Source: Lasiosphaeris hirsuta
Lineage: Eukaryota > Ascomycota > Sordariomycetes > Sordariales > Lasiosphaeriaceae
Length of the DNA: 64,000 nucleotides
Reading direction: 5' to 3'
Assembly: GCA_030549175.1 (NCBI GenBank)
Contig: JAUKUA010000001.1
Coordinates: 7,316,001-7,380,000, forward strand
The position numbers and the translations under genes are program-made. The notes beneath the pieces were generated by a model, which did not search any database, was not told where the DNA came from, and saw only the letters and a program-made list of their open reading frames with translations. The stretch's first letter is position 1; each line of letters begins with the position of its first letter. Below are positions 44,768 to 54,584 of this stretch, piece by piece.

Positions 44768-47423
44768 ATGGCGCTTCTCTCGTACCGGGCGCCGGTCGAC
44801 TACAGCGAACAGCTGAGTGAGTGCGACCAACAGACACAGGCAGTGAAAACCAGTCCTTGCTAACCCCCGCCCAGCCGCCTTCGAGAGCTTTATCAACGAC
44901 TTCAAAACGTCGCCCGAGGAGACCATTACCACCGCCCTGGGCGACATCAATATTGACGAGGATGATCTCAGCGACGAGTATGACTTTATGGATGAGGACG
45001 ACGAAGCTCAAGCGAGACGTCAGCAGGAGAAGGCCCGGAAGCGGGCGCCGCGGCACAAGTACAAGGACTTGCTCCAAGAGCTTGCCGACAGGAAGATTGA
45101 CGAGGTCGTTATCGACCTGGACGATTTGTACTCGGTCGGTTCTCCCGCCCCCGGCCCCTAAACCCTTTCCGATCATCCCTTGTTGACAGCACCGCCTACA
45201 GTACGAGCAGGACGTGGACGAGGACCTCAAGCTCGTCGAAAATGTTGAGAGCAACACCAAGCACTACGTCGAGATCCTGTCCCGAGCCATCGACAAGCTG
45301 ATGCCCCAACCCACCAACAACGTCACCTTCAAGGACGACGTTCTCGACGTGCTCATGTCAAACCGCCAGCAACGCAACCGCGAACTCGAACAGGCCGCCG
45401 AGATGACTTTGGACCCGACATTACTAAACGACCAATTCCCCGCACAACTCACCCGGCGCTATACTCTTGTCTTCAAGCCAAGGGCAGCAACCCCCGAGAA
45501 CCCCATCAAGGCGCTATCGGTCCGCCAAGTCCGTGGCGACCACCTGGGCCATCTCATCACCATCCGCGGTATTGCGACAAGGGTCTCGGATGTCAAGCCC
45601 GTCGTCCAGGTCAGCGCATACACTTGCGACCGTTGCGGCTGCGAGATTTTCCAGCCTGTTACCGATAAGCAGTACGGCCCCCTCACTATGTGTCCGTCGC
45701 AGGACTGCAAGGACAACCAGGCCAAGGGTCAGCTGCACCCCTCTTCGAGAGCCTCCAAGTTCCAGCCCTTCCAGGAGGTCAAGGTCCAGGAGCTCGCTGA
45801 GCAGGTCCCCATTGGCCAGATTCCGAGGACCCTGACCATTTTGTGCTACGGTAGTCTCGTACGCCACATTAACCCTGGCGATGTTGTTGATGTCGCCGGT
45901 ATCTTCCTCCCTACCCCCTATACTGGGTTCAAGGCCATGCGCGCTGGACTCCTGACCGATACCTACCTCGAGGCCCACCACATCACCCAGCACAAGAAGG
46001 CCTACGAAGACATGGATATCGACCCGCTCGTGATGCGGAGAATCGCAAAGTTCACCCAGTCTGGAAACCAGTACGAGTACCTCGCCAAGTCCATTGCCCC
46101 TGAAATTTTCGGTCATCTTGATGTCAAGAAGGCGCTTCTGCTTCTGCTCGTTGGTGGTGTCACGAAGGAGGTCGGCGACGGCATGCGCATCCGCGGTGAT
46201 ATCAACATGTGCTTGATGGGTGATCCTGGTGTGGCCAAATCGCAGCTGCTCAAGTACATCTCCAAGGTAGCACCGCGTGGTGTATACACGTCCGGCCGCG
46301 GTAGCAGTGGAGTCGGTCTCACCGCAGCTGTGATGCGCGATCCCGTGACTGACGAGATGGTGCTTGAGGGTGGTGCGCTTGTCCTGGCTGATAATGGTAT
46401 CTGCTGTATTGATGAGTTCGACAAGATGGACGAGAACGACCGCACAGCCATCCACGAGGTCATGGAACAGCAGACCATCAGTATCTCCAAGGCGGGTATC
46501 AGCACAACACTCAACGCGCGAACTTCGATCCTGGCCGCTGCCAATCCTCTCTACGGGCGCTACAACACGCGCCTCTCCGCCGTCGAGAACATCAACCTGC
46601 CCGCCGCCCTGCTATCTCGTTTTGACGTCATGTTCCTCCTCCTCGACACGCCCACCCGCGAGACCGACGCACAGCTCGCCAAGCACGTCGCGTACGTACA
46701 CATGCACTCGCGGCATCCCGACCTCGGCACCGCCGACGGCGTTGTTTTCACGCCGCAAGAAGTCCGCGCCTATGTCGCACAGGCGCGCACGTACCGCCCC
46801 GTTGTGCCGCAGCAGGTGTCCGAGTACATGGTCAAGACGTACGTGCGGCTACGGTCGCAACACAAGCGGATGGAGAAGAAGAACCAAAACTTTGGCCACA
46901 CGACACCGCGTACGCTGCTCGGCGTGGTGCGCCTGGCACAGGCCCTCGCACGCCTGCGTTTCAGCAATATCGTCACCCAGGACGACTGTGACGAGGCCCT
47001 GCGCCTCATCGAGGCCAGCAAAGAGTCGCTCGCCGGCGAGGACAACCGCAGCGGCAACCGCCGCGCGCTGAATGCCAGCAGTCGGATTTACAACCTCGTC
47101 AAGGGCCTCGCGGACTCAGGCGCTTGCCGCGCTGATGAGGATGCTGCTGAGGAAGAGGAGGAGGAGGGGCTTGGCATCGAGTTGAGCTTGCGCAAGGTCA
47201 AGGAGAGGGTTATTGCCAAGGGATTCACCGAGGACCAGTGGCTGACGGCGCTCGAAGAGTATACCGAGTTGGATGTGAGTCTTTTACGACCCCCTGACAA
47301 TGTTATGAGAATACCTGCTAATCTGACGACGGGATCCAGGTCTGGCAAACGGCGGGCAATGGCACTCGGCTGGTGTTTATCACGTCCAACGAGGGCGGGA
47401 GGGAAGACAGCCCTGAATTTTAG
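44768..47423 (+). CDS. MCM7: MCM7 replicative helicase subunit
   Basis: Four exons (44768-44816, 44875-45134, 45202-47274, 47340-47423), all in phase, give 821 residues. The N-terminus [22 protein letters not shown] and the [15 protein letters not shown] segment are typical of MCM7. The zinc motif is CDRCGCEIF...C...C. The AAA+ core has Walker [24 protein letters not shown] and the arginine finger [13 protein letters not shown]. The last exon supplies [16 protein letters not shown], the conserved end of the winged-helix domain. Reading through the last intron gives a false tail. MCM7 sits beside MCM4 in the MCM2-7 ring, where their interface forms an essential ATPase site. The gene is divergent from PEX1 across 600 bp. 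Confidence 0.96.
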
Positions 47424-48472
47424 TAGTTAGGTGTTTGTTTGTTGGGGCTGGTATCGCCGGAAATTACTTTGGGGGCTTATTTACGTCATTTTTTCATGTT
47501 TCGGCTTTTCTTTTTGGCCTGGTGCATTTCCAATCTCTGAGTTATTTGTAGTCTATGTTGATGGCATGTCGACACTGATGTGGACGGCGTTGTGTGGTGT
47601 TGCAAACGGGGATTTTTTTGATTTTTTTGGTTGGGGGGATTGACGAAGAAACTGGTGGTGGATAGCAAATTTTGACAGCGAAAAAGCAGAGCAAAGTTAT
47701 TCAAATATCCAATGATTTCGCGTCGTCCGGATACCCGCCGCGTTATCGTCATAATCTACATTTAAACTTTGCTTATCTGCTCAAAGTGGGCTAGAGTAGA
47801 AAGTGGAGCTTCGCAGTTTGGCCCTCCCAACAGGATAAAAGGCTGCTTCTGCAGACGCAAAAGTTTAACTTGCTTTCTTTTCCGCACAACAACATCCCGC
47901 TGGTTTCCCACGGTGACCCAGCACCAGCAGCAACGAGGCGGGATGTTGTTCTCCAACCCGACCAGGTAAGAAATCAATCCCTCTGTGCTCCCCCATCCCT
48001 CTTCCGCCCTCCCAATATGATGAGAAACTAGTCAAATGTAGCCGTTGCAAAGCTTCGAGCGATGAACCCATTAAATGTTTTAATTTCTGAATATCCTGGG
48101 AGACCCCACCTTTTTTTCAACACAACACCGAGCACGGGCCATTTTGCTAACTCTGCTCAAGGTGATCTAGTTACCAGATCGTCGTTAAGTTGTACAGGTC
48201 ACAGCAGGAAGGAGCACTGGCATTGGGATGCTGGGTATCAATCCAGATAAAAATTCAGATTTTCAGAAACGTTGCAATTCATTCGTGAAAACTGCTTTGA
48301 TATGCTTCAACATGCTTATATCCTGACCAAATTGCTGTCTATTCCACTTGACTATGGCGTGCTGCAAAAACATATACCGTTTTCCGCGATCCAACATGAA
48401 GCTTCATACCATAGATGTACAATGCTACCATTTCCTGTCATACAATACATGTTGATACACAAGATCGGAGCT
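47424..48472. other. Convergent intergenic region between MCM7 and mS29
   Basis: About 1.05 kb between two 3' ends, with T-rich runs near 47490 and 47617. No supported gene; the frames of 60-160 codons have no domains. Confidence 0.5.
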
Positions 48473-49939
48473 CTACGGCCGCATGGTCAACAGCGACGCA
48501 CGCTCCATCTCGCCCAAGACTCCGTGCCCGCCCAACGTCCACTTCTCCGTGACGGTCGCCTCATCGACTGTCTTCCGCAAGACGCCGCTCGCGGCCCAGT
48601 ACTCCATCACCGCACGCGCCTCCAGCTTGCTTACACCGGATACCTTCAACACCTGCACCTTCTTCAGCGACGCCTCCACGCGGGTATCATAGTCGCGGAA
48701 GAATGGGTCATGCTTGGGGATTTCGGCTCCCGCCTGCTCGGCCGCGCGCTGGGACAGGGCTAACTCCATGCTCGGTACGCGCGGTGCGTTGCCGCGGCTC
48801 GTGGCGGCAAGCACGGCACCGCCGCCAGGGAACTGATGGTTACCAGCCAGGCAGTCCGTGAAAAGGCGCACGAGGGCCAGGTCGTGTGAGTGGATTGGGT
48901 TATATGCAGCGGAGCGGTAATCTGAGACCTTCATGATGTGCTGGAGGCCATCGAGCGTGAGGAGAATAGGGGGGCGACCTTGGCCCTTGGCCATGAGCTC
49001 CTGCCACAGCGCATGGAAGACGTACCAAGCGCTGTCAGCCTCCTTGGCACTGTTTGCCAGCTGCATCAGAGTAGAGTTGATGGGGATGTTTTGCGGGAGT
49101 TCAGGATGTGAGTAGGCGGTTGTGAGACGAGTCAGGGTCTTCTCGTTGGCCTTGCGGACAGCCTGGACCAGCTTGAGTGCGTAGTTGTTTTGCATGTACT
49201 GCACGGGGTCGGTTCCGGGAATAGGGGCATACTCCGTGCTCGCTGTGGTCAATTCCTGTGCTGTAACTGTGTCAATCTCATAGCTAGCCCTGGGGTAGCG
49301 CGTCACAAACTAACCTTCAGGGATGTTGATGACGATCCATTCATTGAGCAGACCGTGTGCCATGCCCTGGAGGAGCAACATGCTTTTCCCTGTTAACCTG
49401 TCCCCAGAGACGACAAGCTTCAGCGTCTGCTTCTTCTCTGCCGAATCCTGCATCCGACCGATCAGGTCAACCGTCTCAGACCGTACTAGCATCGACGGGT
49501 TCCGGAACATGCCCCAATACTGTGTTGGCTTGAATGCCTCGATGACCCGCAGCTCGTCTTGTACCGTGCCGGGAAGCGACACCACCGTCCCAGCGTTTAC
49601 CTTGTCCGCCATATACTCAGACGTCAGCTCGGCCAGCCCTGGGACGGGGAGAGCATTGCTGTTGCTCAGCTGGATCCGCTTGCGGACAGCCTTTCTCTCG
49701 CCCGGCAGCGGCGACTTGCCCGTGCGACCTCCTGGTGCCTTCTTCTTGAACTTGCCAAGCTGCATCTTCTTACCACTGCGGATTGAGGCCATTTGGGCAC
49801 TGGCCTTCTTCTTCGGGGGATTCGCAGCGAGGCTGGCGGTGGTGGAGAAGGGGGCGGCCCATACGACAGCAACCTGGCGAGGGACATGTCGAGGTACAGA
49901 GGGCCGCACGAGGCACCTCAACGTGGTGGGCACCGACAT
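48473..49939 (-). CDS. RSM23: Mitochondrial small-subunit ribosomal protein mS29 (DAP3 family)
   Basis: Two exons (49939-49315, 49260-48473) give 470 residues. The Arg-rich presequence (MSVPTTLRCLVRPSVPRHVP) targets mitochondria. A basic region (KKMQLGKFKKKAPGGR) follows, then the GTP-binding P-loop SGDRLTGKSMLLL (179-186 core) and PPILLTLDGLQHIMKVSDYR, a Walker-B-like segment. The C-terminus runs through KVQVLKVSGVSKLEARAVM. The protein is the GTP-binding mS29 in the head of the mitoribosomal small subunit. Two acceptors six bases apart (CAG at 49267, CAG at 49261) both keep frame. The downstream one gives NIPEAQELTTA, which fits the family; the upstream one adds Val-Thr. Confidence 0.93.
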
Positions 49940-50364
49940 GTTATGCCGTGTGTATGTGTGTGTGTTTGATCAGTCCAGGTCGGATAAGTGTGTCCTATCG
50001 CATCGTGGTCCCCGTCCGGATCGCTAATTGCTGTCGGAGCCGTAGGCCGGGTCGGGTCTGTCTCTCTTCGAAGAACGGATCCAAAAATCAAAACGCGGGT
50101 GAAAGTTCTCAAGCACGGACCTCCAAGCCACACCTCCCTCAAGTCCCCACCCAACATCCTGAATTGGGTCTTTCAGGCCAATCGCCAGTGGTCCCGCACG
50201 ATCAGCTGCATTCTGCCTGCATCCACCGCCCAAATTTTTGGAAAGAGGTTCTCATTCTGCGAAGGCAAGTTGCAACCGCACACCTCACGATAACACACCT
50301 ATGTTGTAGCGACCGGCAAACCAAAAGAACATCACCGGAAATTCACAGCCAACCCACATTCGTC
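49940..50364. promoter_or_regulatory. Divergent promoter shared by mS29 and RRS1
   Basis: 425 bp separate the two start codons, so the promoters must overlap or adjoin. Sequence near 49955-49970 has a tgtgtgtgtg run in the mS29 leader. No defined rRNA-processing element was recognised. Confidence 0.5.
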
Positions 50365-50991
50365 ATGGCCGCTCCCACAGCCGCCACAGCCCCTGCCGGC
50401 ACCGCCGCCAAAGCGCCTAAGCTCACAGTCATAGTCGACAAGCCGACACCGTACTACTTCGACCTGGGCCTCCTCCTCGCCAACGACCCGAACCCGCTCA
50501 ACATCAACCAGTCGGACCCACTCCAACGCGAGACGGACCTGGCCGCGGTAGCCCGCGACGGCGCGCAGTCGCTCATCAACCAGCTCCTCACGACGTGCCA
50601 GATCTCGTCGACGCCGCACGGCGTGCTGCTCTCGCTGCCGCCGCCGCAGACGGCGCTGCCGCGCGAGAAGCCGATCCCGGCACCCAAGGCCGAGACCAAG
50701 TGGAGCGCCTTCGCCAAGCGGCGCGGCATCGCGCCCAAGACGCGCGAGCAGCGGCGCAACCTGGAGCTGGACGAGAAGACGGGCGAGTTCGGGCGGCGCT
50801 GGGGCTACAAGGGCGCCAACAAGGCCGGCCAGGACGAGCCCATCATCGAGCTCAACGCGGCCAAGGAGGCTGCCCGCAAGGAGGGCACCACGGTGCGCGG
50901 CGACAAGCGCCGCGAGATCCGCGAGAAGGTACGGCGCAACGACCGCCGCATGCGCAAGAACGAGCGCAACGCCGAGTCAGCCAAGAAGTGA
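50365..50991 (+). CDS. RRS1: Ribosome biogenesis regulatory protein RRS1
   Basis: Single-exon gene of 208 residues, close to the yeast length. Conserved features are PTPYYFDLGLLLANDPNPL near the N-terminus, LPREKPIPAPKAETKWSAFA, KRRGIAPKTREQRRNLELDE and the GEFGRRWGYKGAN segment, then a Lys/Arg-rich helical tail (KRREIREKVRRNDRRMRKNE). RRS1 works with RPF2 to bring 5S RNP (Rpl5, Rpl11, 5S rRNA) into the 60S precursor in the nucleolus. The ATG at 50365 lies at the start of the conserved protein; the open frame upstream belongs to the promoter. The Ala-rich first 18 residues are variable between species. Confidence 0.95.
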   Translation: MAAPTAATAPAGTAAKAPKLTVIVDKPTPYYFDLGLLLANDPNPLNINQSDPLQRETDLAAVARDGAQSLINQLLTTCQISSTPHGVLLSLPPPQTALPREKPIPAPKAETKWSAFAKRRGIAPKTREQRRNLELDEKTGEFGRRWGYKGANKAGQDEPIIELNAAKEAARKEGTTVRGDKRREIREKVRRNDRRMRKNERNAESAKK

Positions 50992-52271
50992 AGAGGGCCT
51001 CAGCGGCAAGAGGGGAAAGGAAAAGGGAAGGGCGGTGCTACTTGAGCCTGAGTTGGGATGGCTGCACCAAGATTTCGGTGCCATCGGGGTGGTCTGCTAT
51101 AGAGGGCATTATTCATGTTTTGGATGGCGTTTACCGGCGATTGAGGCTTTCCTCATTGGCGTTGATGGTTCGGTCATGGATGGGGGAAAAGTACATAAAA
51201 TTTCAGCCAAAGATACATCAACATGCCAAGTGCCACCCTCACCTTTGAGTCAGCATGATGTAGCTGTAGCACTCGGTTTACTTCGAAAGACAAATCTGAT
51301 TCAGATTGCCGCTACCTTATACCCAAGGAACCTCCTTACAAGAACCAGAATACATAAACCCAACAACATCATGATTATCAAGGTCACTGCTTTTCATAGG
51401 TGCGACGGTCATGGGCTTCCAATTCGCGTCTTCGCCGCCCAAAACATCCGGCCATTATCACCCTTTCTGCTTCAAAAAAGCTATATAGTGTACACAGTGC
51501 GCGGCAATCCATTTCCTTCGATTCGTGCTTTTCAATGCTCCACAAAAAAGAAAACCAGGCATGTCATATATGCGTGGTTGGATGTGTCCAGATCGCGCGC
51601 CAAACAGCAGCACTTGCAACCCCTGACCCAAGGCAAACCCCCAGGTCCAGTCCCCATCGCAGCTCTCCCAACCCGGTCTTTCTTCCCCCCTCGATACTAT
51701 GCCCACGAGCAGATAGTAGCCAGAAGCAGCAGGTCGCTCCAATTCCAGGTCCCAGCCGCTCAAACCCCAAGTCAACCGCACTATGGCTGGCGTACCCTGA
51801 GGCCAGCATATGTCCATCCTAATTATCAACGCAGGCATGGCCGTGGAACGCATAACAAAAACCAGAAAACACATGTGAATCAAAAGCCGGGAGAGGGCCA
51901 ATTCCTTCTGTCCTCCGTGGACGGGATGCCTTCAGCGGCTCTCCGGAACTAAAAATCAATAAAGCAATACAGGGGTATTCCAAACCAACAAAGCACCCGT
52001 TTGTGTACTCAATTCGAGACGATTGGTAGCTAGAGAAAAGAAGTAGAAAACATTTAGGGTCCTTCCCGTCGTGTGCTAGGCATACCAAACCGATAGAAAT
52101 AAGAGAAGATGGTTAAGGGGCGGTAGTCGTATAGGACGGTCTATCGGCAGGTAGGCACAAATGAAAGTCGTGAATGGCGTTAGTGTCGTCAGGGTCAATG
52201 ATGCTCTCATATACATGCGACGCAGCGCCTCGGTGATAGTCGTGAAGATTGCGCATCAAGAGAAATGGAAC
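50992..52271. other. Convergent intergenic region with an unexplained open frame
   Basis: 1.28 kb between RRS1 and the RhoGAP gene. A 305-codon plus frame (51035-51952) stays open but has no domain, no good start and overlaps the expected 3' UTRs. I do not call it a gene. Confidence 0.45.
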
Positions 52272-54584
52272 CTAGAATCCCAGGGGAGATAGCGGCTTGA
52301 TCGGCGAGAGCGGGCGCAGGGGGTCGCCCGACCTCCTCGGCGGCGTTTCCCTCTCGCTGCTGATAGTGAGGGTCGTTGAGATCGTCGAGCTCGTTTCGGC
52401 GCTCTCGGGCTCAGGTACAGCCTTCTTCCGTAGTCGTCCCTTTTGGTCGCTAGCGCTCCGATTCGAGATCTTGCTGCTGTCTGACGAGGAAACGTTACGC
52501 TCCTCCTGCACCTCCTGCGCCGCGTTGCCGTTGGACGAGTTCCCATTCCCGTTTCCACCCCCGCTCCCGCTCGAGCTCCCGTTTCCATTGCCGTTACCAG
52601 CCCCGTTTCGGCGCGGTGGGATGACAGCCCCTGGCGGTGGCGGCTGGTCAAAGCGGGCATACTCCTCCTCAATAAACTTGGCCTCATTCTTGCACCCCTT
52701 CCAACAATCCCGCCAGTCGCATACAAGGAACTTGAAGCAAAAGGCATCGATCTTCATGCATGGCTGGAAGCAAATGCAGAGGTTTCGGAAGTCCATCTTG
52801 TTCTTGTCCGAATGCGCGAGCAATAGACTTAAATGGCATGTGATGGCGAAAAGCAAGTAGTAGTTGAATGGTGACAGGTTCGAAAGCTCGTCGATGAGCA
52901 ACTGCGGAACCGTGTCAGAGCCTGCGCACTCCCTCGCAATTCTGTCTTGGGCTGCCTTTGGAAACAGCTCATCAGGGAGTTCGCGCAGCCAAGCCTTCAG
53001 CATGGAGCCAATGATGTTGATGTCGTAAAGGTCCGACTGCTCAAAAAGGTCGACATCGAGCTCTGTTTGTCTTGTTAGCCGCTGCAGCGCGATATCAAGG
53101 ATTAGTTCAGGGGGTTACGCGCCTTCATCAAACTTGCGTTGCCATTTCTTGATCTGCGGCCCACTGCCGGGCACTCGATACAAGCCTTCAACGTCGCTGC
53201 CCTTGTAGTTCAGATAGTCGATAGCCCGCCAGGGGAAAGCGGGCATCCAGAACTCGGTCTTGTCTCGCGAGTCTTCCAACCGTTTTGATATCCTGGTCTT
53301 GCGCGTCTGCTCGACCAAGGGTAGGTTGATAACCTTGAGGACGTAGTGCTCGTCGTCCACCACCGGTTCTCTATGCGACCCGGCGTCGCTCCGCCCACTG
53401 CTACCAAAGAAACCCTTGCTGAGGATGCCAGCCGCCTTGCTGTTCTTCAACCCGCTCAAGAAAGTCGACCCAGTGTTCTCCTTGTAAGACGAGGGCTGGT
53501 ACCGGCTGCTGTTATCGGCGTCTCTCCGGTTGCTGCCCGAGATGTCTCTGACCTGAGACCGCTCGGCAGAGTGGTTGCGCACCGCCGACGACATCATTTC
53601 GCGGAACGACCGATCGTGGGCTTGAATTGGCGCGGTCCTCAAGGGCATGGGCGCCGCAGCGTATGCTCTCTCTCTCTCGGGCTCGGCGATCCTGGCTGTG
53701 GACGGGGCCGAGTCCTTTGGGCTCGGGCTGTCCTTGTTGTCCCTATCCTTGATTGACCTGGTGCGACTGAGCAGTGTAAAAGGCTTAGGCTTGCCTTTCT
53801 TGGAGGTGGCGGCGTTATCGTAGTCGGTAGATGAGGCAAGCGACAAATCGGATTTGGAGGGCAATGTTGGGATTAGGTTCTTCTGGCCCGACTGGTCGGG
53901 ATAGGAGGAGTCTGCATTCGGGCGCGCAAGGCGTTAGCAAACAAGTAACGACGCTTGGCACGGGGCGGGCACCCGCATATGGCTCCCTCGGTTGGCCCGA
54001 GGGGATCATATCATGGGAGGTGGTGAAGGGGTATGTGTATGCGTACCTGATTGCTTTGTGCTTTGCTTGGAAAGGGACGGGTGGTCGGAGTCCCTCGACA
54101 TAGTTTCACCTCTGAGGTCTGTGGTCTGGTAGGTGTTCAGGCGGTCCGTCGACTTGTTCGACTTGCCAAACTGGAAGAAGAAGCCCGACTTGGAGGCTTT
54201 TTCGTCGTCGTACCGCTGGTGCTTTCGCCCGCGCTGCTGCGACGTCGCAGGGGAGTGGTCTCGCGGGGGTAATGGCTGCTCGACTGGCGAGGTTATTGAG
54301 GGGGAGTAGGGGTGGTTGTCAGGGGGCGGATTCGCTGTCTGCTGGATCTGGCGCTGCTGCTGCTGCTGCTGCTGCTGCTGTAAGACTTCGGTAACCTGCA
54401 GCGCTTGTGGCCCGGCGGCGCTTTCTGGCTTTTTCTGGCCGAACCGGAAGGGCGAGCGTGGGGATCGGGGCGACGTGGTGTCTGGCGGAGCAGAATTTGG
54501 GACAGTTTCACCAACACGAGTGCTCTCGCCGGGGCGCATGGAGTCGGCCAGCGCGAGCGGCTGCGGCACAGGCTTGCGGCCCAT
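52272..54584 (-). CDS. RhoGAP-domain protein
   Basis: Three exons (54584-54047, 53911-53123, 53062-52272) give 705 residues. The first 370 residues are disordered, rich in Ser, Pro, Gln and Lys, with a glutamine run of about 9 near residue 70-78. The RhoGAP domain follows. The arginine finger is Arg425 in EGLYRVPGSGPQIKKW, then DINIIGSMLKAWLRELPDE, LSPFNYYLLFAITCHLSLLL and MDFRNLCICFQPCMKID. It should accelerate GTP hydrolysis by a Rho, Rac or Cdc42 GTPase at sites of polar growth; which one is unknown. The tail has a Gly/Asn/Ser repeat. Intron 2 (53122-53063, 60 nt) fits only as a GC-AG intron: GAAG|GCGCGT...CTAACA...CAG|AG, giving FDEELDVDLFEQ. No GT donor there keeps the frame. Confidence 0.85.
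54352..54380. repeat. CTG/CAG microsatellite coding for polyglutamine
   Basis: About nine to ten consecutive CTG units on the plus strand, read as CAG codons (Gln) in the RhoGAP gene. Copy number is likely variable. Confidence 0.9.

Noticed and set aside
47275..47339. MCM7 reading through its last intron
   Set aside because: GTGAGT and ATCCAG borders give the conserved winged-helix end; read-through gives an unrelated tail.
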